Positions 15,955 through 25,231 of a stretch of 64,000 bases of DNA are shown one piece after another. This DNA comes from Gemmata massiliana. Its GTDB lineage: Bacteria; Planctomycetota; Planctomycetia; Gemmatales; Gemmataceae. The stretch covers positions 1,488,001 to 1,552,000 of the forward strand of contig NZ_LR593886.1 of assembly GCF_901538265.1 (NCBI RefSeq), given 5' to 3'. How positions within the stretch are numbered: position 1 is the stretch's first letter; every line of letters begins with the position of its first letter. The notes below the pieces were generated by a model. That model was not told where the DNA came from. It saw only the letters and a program-made list of their open reading frames with translations, and searched no databases. A program made the translations under genes and the position numbers.

Positions 15955-17820
15955 ATGTCCCGGGCCGCTTTGTCCGCATTCGTCTCCCGCGCGTCGCGAG
16001 GCGCCGAGCCGCTACCCGTCGAAACCGACGGCGGGTTACTCACGCGGTTCGTGCGCGAACGCGATGAGGGCGCGTTCGCGGCGCTGATTCACCGGTTCGG
16101 GCCGATGGTGCTCAGGGTGTGCCGGCGCGTCACACGCGACGCTCATCTCGCCGAAGATGCGTTTCAGGCGGCGTTCGTCGTGCTGGCCCGGCGCGGCGCG
16201 GACGTGTACCCAGCGGGGGCCGTGCGCAGTTGGCTGTACGGGGTCGCCGTTCGCACCGCTCGGGAGGCTCGCACCGTGGCAGCACGTCGGCGCGCGAGAG
16301 AGGTTCCGGTCGCCCAGGTTCCCGATCGCGCCGCGGAACTCGCCGAGCGCCCGGACGCGGACGCGCTTCGCGCCCTCGACGAAGAGGTCGGCGCGCTATC
16401 GGAACACCTCCGAGCAGCGGTGGTGCTGTGCGAACTCGACGGGCTGAGTCGCGCGGACGCGGCCGAACGACTGGGCGTTCCCGAAGGCACGCTGTCGAGC
16501 CGGCTGGCGAAGGCACGCAAGCTCCTCGCCAGTCGGCTCCGGGCACGCGGCGTCACCGCGCCCGCGGTCGGGCTGGCCGTTCTCACTGAAGCCGCGCTCG
16601 CGCCGGCACTCGTTGCCCGAACTTCCGCGCTCTTCCACGCGACCGCGCCCCTTCCGCGCGCCGTCGCGACGATCTCGAACGGAGTGCTACGAACCATGTT
16701 CTTGCGCAAACTGACTCTCGGGTCCGCCGGGGCCGCTCTGCTCGCGGTCGCGTGTCTGGCCGCGTGGGGCGCGCTGCCCGCGAGTGAGGCGAAGGAGCCA
16801 CCGAAGGCGAACGCGCCTCTCGTACTCAAGGCCGTCTCAACTCGGGCGACGCAACCGCCCGCGGCCAAGCCCGTCGCTCCCGGTCGGCTCCTGGTGTGGA
16901 AAGAAAACAAGCACGTCTTCCTCACTCCGGACGGAAAAGAGGGCGACACTTTTGTCAGCGATCACCCGGACAAGAAGGCGATTTTCAACGAGCCGGTTTT
17001 ATCGCCCGACGGGAAGATCGTGGCGTTCCGCGTCAACGACGATCCCCCGACCGACCGGGACGGGAACCGGAAACAGCACCTATACTTCCGCGATGCGGAG
17101 GGCAAGAAAGCCGGCGTGAAGATCGAACTCAATCCCATGACGCTCGCGTGGGACTCGGACGGCAAGGCGCTGCTCGTTACGGAATTTATCCCCGCAAAGG
17201 AACTCAAGGACACGGAACTTCTCGTGTGGCGCATAGACATCGCGACGCAGAAGAAGACCAAGCTCGACTTGCCGAAGCACACCGTCGTTTACGCGGCGAC
17301 TCCCGACGGTGAGGCGTTCGTGGGGGCCGTGTTCGACTTCAAGGCCATGAAGATCAGCCTCGCGACGATCTCGCGCGACGGGAAGGACGTCACCAAGCTG
17401 TGCGAGGTGCGGAACGAAATGCCGGACCCGCGACTGTCCCCTGATGGAACAAAGTTCCTCTTCCAGGACTACGACGCCGACGAGAAGCCCGCCAAGGGCA
17501 CGCCCCAACTCCGGCGCCTGTTCGTTTACGACCTCAAGGCTCAGAGCCGCAAGCGCGTGGTCGATGTCCCGGTAAATGCTTCCCTGATCGGGTACTGTTG
17601 GTCCCCCGACGGTAAGCACATCGCTTACACCTGGAAGCAGGTCCAACCCGGCGTGCCGCTGGCGGTCAACACCGAGAACATGGACGACCCGAAGCTGAAC
17701 ACCGAGACGGAATCGCACCTGATTATCAGCGACGCGACCGGGAAGAACCCCAAGACGGTGATGTCGATCAAATCCGAGTTCGCCCCGCGAACCACCATCG
17801 GGGCGCTCGACTGGCGGTAG
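15955..17820 (+). CDS. ECF sigma factor fused to membrane helix and TolB-like propeller
   Basis: A 621-residue fusion. Residues ~22-190 are an ECF sigma factor: region 2 ERDEGAFAALIHRFGPMVLRVCRRV and EDAFQAAFVVLARR, region 4 LSEHLRAAVVLCELDGLSRADAAERLGVPEGTLSSRLAKARKLL. A hydrophobic helix at about 246-268 (LGSAGAALLAVACLAAWGAL) is followed by a C-terminal propeller with PD40/TolB-like repeats (LSPDGKIVAFRVNDD; WSPDGKHIAYTWKQ). It is the second such fusion in the window and is much shorter than the one at 5622-8957. The propeller is probably periplasmic. No partner gene is adjacent. Confidence 0.9.
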   Translation: MSRAALSAFVSRASRGAEPLPVETDGGLLTRFVRERDEGAFAALIHRFGPMVLRVCRRVTRDAHLAEDAFQAAFVVLARRGADVYPAGAVRSWLYGVAVRTAREARTVAARRRAREVPVAQVPDRAAELAERPDADALRALDEEVGALSEHLRAAVVLCELDGLSRADAAERLGVPEGTLSSRLAKARKLLASRLRARGVTAPAVGLAVLTEAALAPALVARTSALFHATAPLPRAVATISNGVLRTMFLRKLTLGSAGAALLAVACLAAWGALPASEAKEPPKANAPLVLKAVSTRATQPPAAKPVAPGRLLVWKENKHVFLTPDGKEGDTFVSDHPDKKAIFNEPVLSPDGKIVAFRVNDDPPTDRDGNRKQHLYFRDAEGKKAGVKIELNPMTLAWDSDGKALLVTEFIPAKELKDTELLVWRIDIATQKKTKLDLPKHTVVYAATPDGEAFVGAVFDFKAMKISLATISRDGKDVTKLCEVRNEMPDPRLSPDGTKFLFQDYDADEKPAKGTPQLRRLFVYDLKAQSRKRVVDVPVNASLIGYCWSPDGKHIAYTWKQVQPGVPLAVNTENMDDPKLNTETESHLIISDATGKNPKTVMSIKSEFAPRTTIGALDWR

Positions 17821-17862
17821 GCACCGAGGTCGGGCGGTTGCTGCCGAACCACTCGGCTTAGT

Positions 17863-18348
17863 TCAGCGACCGAGCGCGATACCGAACGACGCAGCCGCGG
17901 CGAGTGCGGCAACGGTCCGGACGTGGTTCCAAACCGTCCACTCGCTGAGGTATTGGTTCCAGTAAGCTGCCGCGGCGGGATCGGTCGGCTGGAGCGCGGC
18001 CAGGGTATCGTTCCGGGGAATGTTGAACGCCCGCGTGACCGCGAACGTGCCGATCAGGTACAGCACTCCTCCGACAAGCAACCATACCGCTCCGGGTACG
18101 TGCCAGTACACAACTGCTGTGCCCACCGCGACCGCGCAGGCCGCCGCAGTCCCGATGAACGCGCCCAAGAACAACGGGTTCAGCACGACGACGTTGATCG
18201 ACTGCATCGCGGCAATGCCCTCGTTCGCCGGGAGTCGCGAAAGAGCCTTCATGACGAAGGTCGAGAACGCGAAGAACGCGCCGGCGATGAGGCCGCACCC
18301 GAGGCACGCGACGAGTGCCAGCACGAAGAACGCTTGGTCGATCGTCAC
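17863..18348 (-). CDS. DUF1772 (anthrone-oxygenase-like) membrane protein
   Basis: A 161-residue protein with four membrane helices. It starts at GTG 18348 with GGAGG just upstream. The helices and the conserved NVVVLNPLFLGAFIGTAAA and FNIPRNDTLAALQPTDPAAAAYWNQYLSEWTVWNHVRTVAALAAA patterns are those of DUF1772. Some family members are anthrone oxygenases, others have no known reaction. It stands alone and converges on the sigma/TolB gene. Confidence 0.85.
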   Translation of the reverse strand: MTIDQAFFVLALVACLGCGLIAGAFFAFSTFVMKALSRLPANEGIAAMQSINVVVLNPLFLGAFIGTAAACAVAVGTAVVYWHVPGAVWLLVGGVLYLIGTFAVTRAFNIPRNDTLAALQPTDPAAAAYWNQYLSEWTVWNHVRTVAALAAAASFGIALGR

Positions 18349-18673
18349 TGTTCCGCCTCCAACTCACGTCGAACGTCATTTGCTCACCGCACACCGTACC
18401 AATCCCGTTTTGTAGACGCCACCTCGTAAGGGTGGCCCCGGTGCAATCTGGTGCCCTGGCGAGCGGCCGGTGTTGCGATGAGGCCGTTTGTGGTCTGTGG
18501 GTGTCGCCGATGGTCAAAGATCGCGTGGGCTGTCTGGGGTGATTGTTCTGATTTTGGCGTCGGCGTAAATTCCTCATTTTTCCCAAAATGACGCCCCTTT
18601 CGGCGCATTCGTTGAAATCGGAAACAATAATTAACTCCGTTCCCGGACCCACCTTAAAGCACGGTGCGCGCTG
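18349..18673. other. Intergenic gap before the FG-GAP gene
   Basis: This 325-base gap lies between divergent genes and should contain both promoters. It is slightly AT-richer from 18540 to 18660. I see no repeat, hairpin or small gene in it. Confidence 0.4.
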
Positions 18674-21040
18674 ATGTCCCGCCGCCTCCGACTCGAACAG
18701 CTCGAAGCCCGAGACGTACCCGCAACCTTTGCTGCCTTCTCTAACTCACCGATCGGAGTCGGTAACAGACCGCTCGGGGTCACGTCGGCGGACCTGGACG
18801 GGGACGGGGACATCGATCTCGCCACCGCCAACTACACCAACGGTACGGTCAGCATTTTGCTCAACGACGGGACCGGGGCTTTCAGTGCCGCACCCGCCGC
18901 CACGACCGGCACCGGCCCGACCAGGATCGTGTCGGCGGACCTGGACGGGGACGGGGACATCGATCTCGCTACCGCGAATTACAGTGGCAGCAACAATGTC
19001 AGCATTTTGCTCAACGACGGGACCGGCTCGTTCACGCTCGCGTCTTCCGTAACCGCGGGCATCTTCCCGTATGGGATCGTGGCCGCGGACCTGGACGGAG
19101 ACGGTGACGTCGACCTCGCCACGGCCGATTACGCCGACGACACCGCGAGCATTTTGCTCAACGACGGGACCGGTTCCTTTACGGCCGCCCCCGCTGTGGG
19201 TGTGGGGGATCGTCCCAGTGGTATCGCAGCGGCGGACCTGGACGGGGACGGTGACGTCGACCTCGCGGTCGCCAATTACAACGATGACACCGTGAGCATT
19301 TTGCTCAACAACGGGGCCGGTTTCTTTACGGCCGCGCCCGTTGCGACCACTGGAAGCTTCCCGGCTGGCGTCGCAGCGGCGGACCTGGACGGGGACGGTG
19401 ACATCGACCTCGCCACGGCCAATACGAACGGTCAGGGTATCAGCATTTTGCTCAACGACGGGACCGGCTCGTTCACGCTCGCGTCCGGTGTGACTACGGG
19501 CGCTCACCCCGTGGACCTGCTGGCCGCGGACCTGGACGGGGACGGGGACACCGACCTCGCGGTCACCAACCGCGACAACAACACCGTGCGCATCGTGCTC
19601 AACAATGGGGCCGGGAGTTTCGCTGCCGCCTCGATCCTCTCCGCTGGGGCCAAACCGCAAAGGATCGTGTCGGCGGACTTTGACGGGGACGGGCGACCGG
19701 ACCTCGCGGCCGGTAACGCAAATAGCAATGACATCACGCTGTTCCAGAATACGACCCCGTTCTCGGCGGACATCCAGGTAACCGCTACCGGTCCGGCGTC
19801 GGCCGCGAACGGGTCCACCGTTACCTACACGGTCACCGTGACCAATGCCGGACCCCAAACGGCCACGCTCGTCGGGTTCACGGTTCCCCTGCCCGCGGGC
19901 CTGAGCGGGGTTACGTTCACCAGTTCCGCGACCGGTGGCGCGAGCGGGAATAAGGCCAGTGGTTCGGGGGCCGTGAGTGACACGCTCGCGCTCCCCACCG
20001 GAGCCACAATCACTTACACGATCCAAGGCACATTTAGCGCGGCGAGCGTCGCCATCGCGGCCACCGCGACCCCGCCAACGGGTGTCATCGACCTCACGCC
20101 TGTGGACGCCACCGACACGGCGTCCACGCTGCTCGCGGTCGTACCCTCGCCACCCCCACCGCCCGCACCGACCTCACCTCCGCCCCCGCCCGCTGTACCC
20201 GGGCGCCTGTTCGCGGTGGGGACGGGGGGCGGTGTCGAGGCCCGGGTGAACGTGTACAACGCGGACGGCTCCCTGCGATTCACTCTGGTCCCGTACATCG
20301 GGTTCGCGGGGGGAGCCCACATCGCGGTGGGGGACGTGAACAATGACGGCACTCCGGACATCGTGACCGGCGCCGGAGCGGGGGCCGGACCGCACGTGAA
20401 GGTGTTCGACGGCGCGACCGGGGCCGAACTCGCGAGCTTCTTCGCGTTCGATCCCAACTTCCACGGCGGAGTCAATGTGGGCGCTGCGGACCTCGACGGA
20501 GACGGGCGCGCCGAGATCCTCGTTGGCGCGGGCGCCGGGGCCGATCCGCACGTTACCGTGTTCCGGTTCGCGGGCCTCACTCGAATCGCGAGTTTCCTGG
20601 CGTTCGATGCCAAGTTCGCGGGTGGGGTTACGGTCACCGGCGATACGGGCAAAATCGTGGTCGGGGCCGGCACCGGTTCGCACGTGAAGGTGTTCAACGC
20701 GACTTCGCTCGCGCTCGAATCGAGCTTCCTGGCGTTCGATGCGGGGTTCCGGGGCGTAATCAGCGTGGGGGCGGATCAGGGAAAGGTCGTGGTCGGCGCG
20801 AGTACCGGTTCGCAGGTGAAAGTGTTCAGCCAATCCGGGACCGAACAGGCGAGCTTCCTGGCGTTCGATGCCGGGTTCGCGGGCGGAGTTCGGGTCGGTG
20901 CCGGTGGGTCGGCGCTAGTAGTTGGTGTAGGCACAGGGGCGACTCCTGCGGTGCGCCGCTATGACTTGCTCACGCTTGCCCCGATCGACTCGTTCCTCTC
21001 GCTCGGGGCCGGTGCGCCCGGGGGCGTGTTCGTCGGGTGA
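18674..21040 (+). CDS. Secreted FG-GAP/VCBS repeat protein with DUF11-like domain
   Basis: A 788-residue surface protein. The N-terminus MSRRLRLEQLEARDVPA is the planctomycete LEQLEAR-type motif in place of a classical signal. Seven FG-GAP/VCBS repeats of about 47-50 residues follow (ADLDGDGDIDLATANY...VSILLNDGTGSF), each with a DxDxDGxxD calcium loop. Then come a DUF11-like Ig domain (about 370-480), a proline-rich linker (PPPPPAPTSPPPPP) and a second set of FG-GAP-like blades with repeated SFLAFDAxFxGGV. The DNA repeats are nearly identical in places (GCATTTTGCTCAACGACGGG). Likely calcium-stabilised, cell-surface, for adhesion or matrix binding. Confidence 0.9.
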   Translation: MSRRLRLEQLEARDVPATFAAFSNSPIGVGNRPLGVTSADLDGDGDIDLATANYTNGTVSILLNDGTGAFSAAPAATTGTGPTRIVSADLDGDGDIDLATANYSGSNNVSILLNDGTGSFTLASSVTAGIFPYGIVAADLDGDGDVDLATADYADDTASILLNDGTGSFTAAPAVGVGDRPSGIAAADLDGDGDVDLAVANYNDDTVSILLNNGAGFFTAAPVATTGSFPAGVAAADLDGDGDIDLATANTNGQGISILLNDGTGSFTLASGVTTGAHPVDLLAADLDGDGDTDLAVTNRDNNTVRIVLNNGAGSFAAASILSAGAKPQRIVSADFDGDGRPDLAAGNANSNDITLFQNTTPFSADIQVTATGPASAANGSTVTYTVTVTNAGPQTATLVGFTVPLPAGLSGVTFTSSATGGASGNKASGSGAVSDTLALPTGATITYTIQGTFSAASVAIAATATPPTGVIDLTPVDATDTASTLLAVVPSPPPPPAPTSPPPPPAVPGRLFAVGTGGGVEARVNVYNADGSLRFTLVPYIGFAGGAHIAVGDVNNDGTPDIVTGAGAGAGPHVKVFDGATGAELASFFAFDPNFHGGVNVGAADLDGDGRAEILVGAGAGADPHVTVFRFAGLTRIASFLAFDAKFAGGVTVTGDTGKIVVGAGTGSHVKVFNATSLALESSFLAFDAGFRGVISVGADQGKVVVGASTGSQVKVFSQSGTEQASFLAFDAGFAGGVRVGAGGSALVVGVGTGATPAVRRYDLLTLAPIDSFLSLGAGAPGGVFVG

Positions 21041-21185
21041 TGCGCGAGCTTCCTGAAGGGTGACCGTTCGCGGGGCGGATTACGGGCTACTGAAACGCAC
21101 ACCGGCCGTCGGCGTCGTAAGTAGAGCCGAATCCCCAACCCGGAATGCCCCGGACCGGGTACGGGAGCGACCGCGGAGGTGCCGG

Positions 21186-21470
21186 ATGGCGGCCTTGCCC
21201 GAATTCTGCTTAGCGGCCCTAGTTCTAATGTCACTGGTCCTGCCGCTCTACGCAGCAGCGAGGCTCCGGCCCATCCCAGCGGTTCGGCGGCCTTACCTCG
21301 CGGCGGTCTGGGCCGGCCAGACCGTCATCGCCGCCGCAGCCTTACTGATCACCGCCACCAACGCCGATCCTGTTGTTTGCGTGGGGGTAGGGGGCGCGGG
21401 GTGCGCCCTCGGCGGCCTGGTGTTCCGTGGTCAGTGCCTGCGCCCCGGTACCATCACGGGGCGCGGTTAG
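21186..21470 (+). CDS. Small integral membrane protein of unknown function
   Basis: A 94-residue protein. ATG at 21186 has GGAGG at 21175-21179 at correct spacing, so the longer frame from 21060 is rejected. Three hydrophobic segments are visible (FCLAALVLMSLVLPLYAA; YLAAVWAGQTVIAAAALLI; VVCVGVGGAGCALGGLVF). I do not recognise the family. Confidence 0.6.
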   Translation: MAALPEFCLAALVLMSLVLPLYAAARLRPIPAVRRPYLAAVWAGQTVIAAAALLITATNADPVVCVGVGGAGCALGGLVFRGQCLRPGTITGRG

Positions 21471-21481
21471 AACGTAAATTG

Positions 21482-21709
21482 TTACTCGTCAGGTTCGATC
21501 TCGGTGCAGGCGATGACCTTGGCGTCATCGTTGAAGTACACGAGCACCTCCGTCCCGTCGGTGTCGCGCCCGACGTACATCCCGCTCTTGTCCTTCTTGA
21601 AATCGACCCGGGCCGCGCGGGTGAACGCTTGGCCGCGCCTGACCGACGGGCTCAGGTCCGCTTTGGGATACTTGGCCCACAACTCCGCCACCGCCTCCGT
21701 GAACGTCAT
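21482..21709 (-). CDS. Small cytoplasmic hypothetical protein
   Basis: A 75-residue protein from ATG 21709 (MTFTEAVAELWAKYPKADLSPSVRRG). It has an N-terminal helix and then beta-strand text (GMYVGRDTDGTEVLVYFNDDAKVIACTEIEPDE), a compact single domain that looks real. It converges on the small membrane gene with only 11 bases between stops. Function unknown. Confidence 0.55.
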   Translation of the reverse strand: MTFTEAVAELWAKYPKADLSPSVRRGQAFTRAARVDFKKDKSGMYVGRDTDGTEVLVYFNDDAKVIACTEIEPDE

Positions 21710-21899
21710 CGCCGCGAACCTCCATTCTGCCGAAGAAGAAAGAAGATTAGGAACGAGAGCGGGGGGCGGCAACCTCGGTGGTCTGGGCTTTCTCCGGCTT
21801 CCACCCACGTCCCGCCTCCGCAAGAGCCATTATATCTTCTGCGAAGACGAGGGCCGGAGCGAGTAAAACTTGAGGTGACACCGTCTCGTTTTGATGGTT

Positions 21900-21976
21900 T
21901 TCTGTAGCCGGCCTCTGTGAGGCCGGGATGCCCACCATTCGTGGATGTCCCGGCCTCACAGAGGCCGGCTACAGAA
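21900..21976. repeat. 29-bp perfect intergenic inverted repeat
   Basis: Bases 21900-21928 pair perfectly with 21948-21976 around a 19-base loop that has its own CCAC/GTGG stem. The unit starts TCTGTAGCCGGCCTCTGTGA. It lies 30 bases downstream of the stop of the minus-strand gene at 22007, so it may end that transcript. TGTAGCCGGCC recurs at about 57699, hinting at a dispersed family. Confidence 0.8.
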
Positions 21977-22006
21977 GATAACTACTCGGCACGATTCGGT
22001 AGATTG

Positions 22007-23173
22007 CTAGCGCTGGTAGATGGGCAGAATCCCTTTGTCCAACTGGAGTAAGCACAGGTTGACGCTGGTCACGAAGACGGGGCCGACGTCGCCCTGCATC
22101 CAGGCCCCACTGGTCCGATCCTGAGCGGCCAGGAGCTGCTGAAAGTGGGCGGTCTTGAACCGCTCCCAGCCGAGCCATTTGTCCCGGTCCTTTTGGTCCG
22201 GGAACATCTCGCCGTAGCGGTCGTTACCCAGCGCGTACATGGCCTGGCCGAAGTAGTACATCTGGTACTCGTGGTGGGCCTGGCGCGTCGTCGAGAGGAA
22301 CGTGGTTTCGTGGTCCTTGCAGTATTGAATCCAGCGCTTGGGTAGTTCGGTCTTGTACTGGCCCGCACTGAACCCGCAGCAGATCGCCGCGGCTGTTAGC
22401 GGCGCCTGTCCCTGTCCGCGCCCGGCCGCACCGCCGAGGTAGTTGTAGATGATGCCGCCGTCCGGGGTGGTGCAAGCTTCGAGGTAGTTCACGGCCTTGT
22501 CGATGTTCTCCTTGGGAACCGGAATCCCCGCGTTCCGGGCCGCACGCAGGCCCTGGAGTGCGGTGATCGTCACGGACCCCTCGTCGAAGTTCCCGCCGTC
22601 GGCCGCGCTCACGTACCCCCACCCGCCGACATCCACCTCTTTGCCCTCGGCCTTGCGGAACTTTTTGAGGGTTTGAGCCTTGCAGATGAACTCCACGGCC
22701 TTCTTCAGGAGCTTCTCCAGTTTCTCGCGCTGTTCTTTATCCTCTTCCTCGCCGTACACACTCGCCAGAAACATCGTCCCGAACCCTTGGCCGTACATGT
22801 AACGCACGGACTCTGTGGGATTGCGAGTGTCGCCGAGCATGCCATTGGCCTGCTGACGGGAAGGCGCCAGGAACCAGTCGACGGCCTTCTTCACTTGGTC
22901 CGAGTATTTCCCTTCCTTGAGTGTGCTGCCTTCCATGAGGAACGCCATGCCCGCCAGTGCGGTCATTGAGGTCGGGTACTGGCCGCCCGCTACTTCCCAG
23001 TGACCGTCTTGCGCCTGAGTTTTCTTCAGGTACTCGAGCCCTCGCTCGACCGCCGTGTCGATCGCCTTCTTTTGTTCCTTGTCTTTCTTCTCGTCGGCTC
23101 GGGCCGGCTGGGACGCGAGCACGCTACTTGCGACGCACACGGCCAGGATCACGCGCAACCAATTGCGTGGCAT
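22007..23173 (-). CDS. Secreted prenyltransferase/squalene-oxidase-repeat protein
   Basis: A 388-residue protein from ATG 23173 with a signal peptide (MPRNWLRVILAVCVASSVLASQPARAD). The mature part is a helical toroid with repeats such as GLEYLKKTQAQDGHWEVAGGQYPTSMTALAGMAFL and NYLEACTTPDGGIIYNY. Squalene-cyclase DxDD is absent, so it is not a classical terpene cyclase. A paralogue is encoded at 26288-27424. Export and lack of catalytic motif suggest a binding or structural role in the periplasm. Confidence 0.8.
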   Translation of the reverse strand: MPRNWLRVILAVCVASSVLASQPARADEKKDKEQKKAIDTAVERGLEYLKKTQAQDGHWEVAGGQYPTSMTALAGMAFLMEGSTLKEGKYSDQVKKAVDWFLAPSRQQANGMLGDTRNPTESVRYMYGQGFGTMFLASVYGEEEDKEQREKLEKLLKKAVEFICKAQTLKKFRKAEGKEVDVGGWGYVSAADGGNFDEGSVTITALQGLRAARNAGIPVPKENIDKAVNYLEACTTPDGGIIYNYLGGAAGRGQGQAPLTAAAICCGFSAGQYKTELPKRWIQYCKDHETTFLSTTRQAHHEYQMYYFGQAMYALGNDRYGEMFPDQKDRDKWLGWERFKTAHFQQLLAAQDRTSGAWMQGDVGPVFVTSVNLCLLQLDKGILPIYQR

Positions 23174-23575
23174 GGCGATTCTCCACTTGGAGGTTTTTGC
23201 TGGTTCGGTGTGGAGCACGGGAGAGATGCGACTGCGTTATTGAGACGACGGAGGTGTGAAATTCTGACACCCCTCGACTCGTGGTGCGAGAGGATGGGAG
23301 AATTTGGGTGGCGCTAATCAGATAATTCAGTGGATAAATTTACACTTGTGGTATTGATATCGCTAGTCACGCCTGATTATAATTGCGAAGCGGGTGGTCT
23401 CGCGCCTGGATAATCGCTGGCGGTGCTCCCCACTGATTCAGGGCCGGTGCTCGCGAATGTTAGCCGCGGTGGGTAGCGCGAGTCGCTTTTCCCCGGTGAA
23501 ATTGAGATATTGAAGCCTGTCGGTCCGGGAATGTGAGCAATTGTTAGCATCGTTACGGGACGGGAGGGAAGGGCG
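23174..23575. other. Intergenic gap with TGTTAGC motifs
   Basis: This 402-base gap between divergent genes holds their promoters. It is AT-rich around 23310-23390. CGAATGTTAGCCGCGG (about 23454) and GCAATTGTTAGCATCG (about 23537) share a motif that recurs at 48900-49010 and near 56010. No gene is seen. Confidence 0.4.
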
Positions 23576-24040
23576 ATGCACATCCGACCGATCGAACCAG
23601 CGGACCGCGAGCCACTGGTGGACGTTTGGCTGCGGTCGGTGCGCGCGACACACACATTCCTGTCAGAACAGGACGTCCAGTCTCTGCTCCCTCTGGTCCG
23701 GGATTACCTGCTGTCCGAGGAGCCCGAGTTCTGGGTTCTCTGTGCGGAGTCCGGGGCGCTGATGGGCTTCATGGGGATGTCTGGGAGCAAGATGGACGCG
23801 CTGTTTTTGGACCCGCAGTTCCACCGCAGCGGGGGCGGGCGCCGGCTAGTGCGACACGCTCAGGAGCTTCGGGGCGAACTGACGACGAACGTCAACGAAC
23901 AGAACCCCGCGGCGCTGCGGTTCTACGAGGCGTGCGGGTTCGTCGTAGAGGGGCGCTCGGAGGTGGACGACGCGGGGCGGCCGTTCCCGCTGTTGCACCT
24001 GCGCTTGCCGGCTCCGAGGCGGTCAACGAGCGAGAACTGA
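23576..24040 (+). CDS. GNAT-family N-acetyltransferase
   Basis: A 154-residue single-domain acetyltransferase. ATG at 23576 follows GGGAGGGAAGGG. The fold pattern is complete: IRPIEPADREPLVDVWLRS at the start, DALFLDPQFHRSGGGRRLVRHAQEL (acetyl-CoA loop, RSGGGR replacing RxxGxG) in the middle and NEQNPAALRFYEACGFVVEGR at the end. The substrate is not predictable. It resembles YjaB-like acetyltransferases. Confidence 0.85.
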   Translation: MHIRPIEPADREPLVDVWLRSVRATHTFLSEQDVQSLLPLVRDYLLSEEPEFWVLCAESGALMGFMGMSGSKMDALFLDPQFHRSGGGRRLVRHAQELRGELTTNVNEQNPAALRFYEACGFVVEGRSEVDDAGRPFPLLHLRLPAPRRSTSEN

Positions 24041-24072
24041 CCGCGGATTGGTCAACGAAATCGGGAGTTCGA

Positions 24073-24549
24073 CTACTTGCTCACCAGCTTCTTGAGCAGA
24101 GCGATTTGTCCGGCGTGGTAGGCGTAGTGCTGGCTCGTGCCGTGGAGCATCACGGCCACCGCGTAGTTTTTGCCGGGTACTGTGGAGTCAAGCTTCTCGG
24201 GGGCGAGGTTCGCAACCACACCGAGCAGTGCTTTGTGCTGGCGATCGAGGTCTTTGAGGGTCGCCGCCCACGCCGTGTCGCTGGTGTCGGTGACGGGCGG
24301 GAAGTTGCCCGCATCGGGTTCGTTGATCGCGCGCCATTCGGTGATTCGTCGGGCCGCGACCTCGATCCACGCCGCGAGGTGGTTCACGAGTGCCCAGATG
24401 GAGTGCGTAAGTGGTGGGTGCTGCGCCGCGGCGGTCTGTGCGGTGATGCCCTGCAACACTTCGAGTAGAGGAGGGCCGTGCCAGCAATCGCCGTCGTAGG
24501 CGCGCCGGAGTTCGTCGTCGATCCGGGCGAGTTCACCGGTGGGTGGCAT
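24073..24549 (-). CDS. DinB-family protein
   Basis: A 158-residue four-helix protein. ATG at 24549 (MPPTGELARIDDELRRAYDG) is preferred over 24585. The putative metal ligands of the DinB/YfiT fold are present: His in SIWALVNHLAAWIE and two in SQHYAYHAGQIALL. These proteins are metal-dependent thiol transferases or hydrolases in the few studied cases. It converges on the GNAT gene and lies directly downstream of a receiver-domain gene on the same strand. Confidence 0.8.
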   Translation of the reverse strand: MPPTGELARIDDELRRAYDGDCWHGPPLLEVLQGITAQTAAAQHPPLTHSIWALVNHLAAWIEVAARRITEWRAINEPDAGNFPPVTDTSDTAWAATLKDLDRQHKALLGVVANLAPEKLDSTVPGKNYAVAVMLHGTSQHYAYHAGQIALLKKLVSK

Positions 24550-24584
24550 CGTATCCTCCCCGAAGGTGGTGCCAGTGAAGGGCA

Positions 24585-24980
24585 TTACCCCGCTATGGCA
24601 AAGAGGCGCTCGAACCGGCGCAACACGCCGACGATCAGGATCGGGTCCGCGGGCTTCATGAGGACCAGATCGAACCCGCTCTCTTCGGCCGCGTCGAGTG
24701 TCTCGCGCGCGGCGCCGGTTACAGCCACCAGGAGCGGGCGCCGCGGGACCAGGGACCGAACCCGGCGCGCGATCTCGAACCCGTCCACACCGGGCATGAG
24801 CAGGTCCGTCACCACAACGTCGGGCGGGTCCGATTCCAAAATCAGGAGCGCGTCGGCCCCGCTCGTCGCGATGGACGCAGTGAATCCGTGGAGCGCGAGT
24901 ACCCGGGCTAAGCTATCGGCGGTGTCCGCTTCGTCATCGATTACCAACACGCGAAGGTGGGAGGCCGGACGATTCGGCAT
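24585..24980 (-). CDS. Single-domain response regulator
   Basis: A 131-residue receiver domain: acidic pair LRVLVIDDEADTA, phosphoacceptor VVVTDLLMPGVDGFE, switch Thr LLVAVTGAA and Lys LVLMKPADP. There is no output domain. It sits 35 bases upstream of the DinB-like gene on the same strand. No kinase gene is adjacent, so it is an orphan receiver. Confidence 0.85.
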   Translation of the reverse strand: MPNRPASHLRVLVIDDEADTADSLARVLALHGFTASIATSGADALLILESDPPDVVVTDLLMPGVDGFEIARRVRSLVPRRPLLVAVTGAARETLDAAEESGFDLVLMKPADPILIVGVLRRFERLFAIAG

Positions 24981-25231
24981 GAAGGTACATTTATGTTGCG
25001 AGTGAAGGCGAGTGAACGTGAATCTTAAGCACTATCGGGCAGGCGCCAAGGGAGAACTGTCGGATATTCTCGTCGATTTTGGTGTTACACAGCAGGTAAA
25101 GTCGTCCAGGGGCGATACCTTGTGTCGGGTGACTCGTTATTGCTTTGAGAGAATTTTCCCTACGACGTCTGCGATAGTGTGTAGTGAATATAACCGTGAC
25201 GGGCACGAACGGCCCGTCGAAAAGCACAGAG

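Noticed and set aside
18780..19760. Regular DNA repeats as a CRISPR array
   Set aside because: Repeats are in frame, about 141-150 bases apart and encode FG-GAP units.
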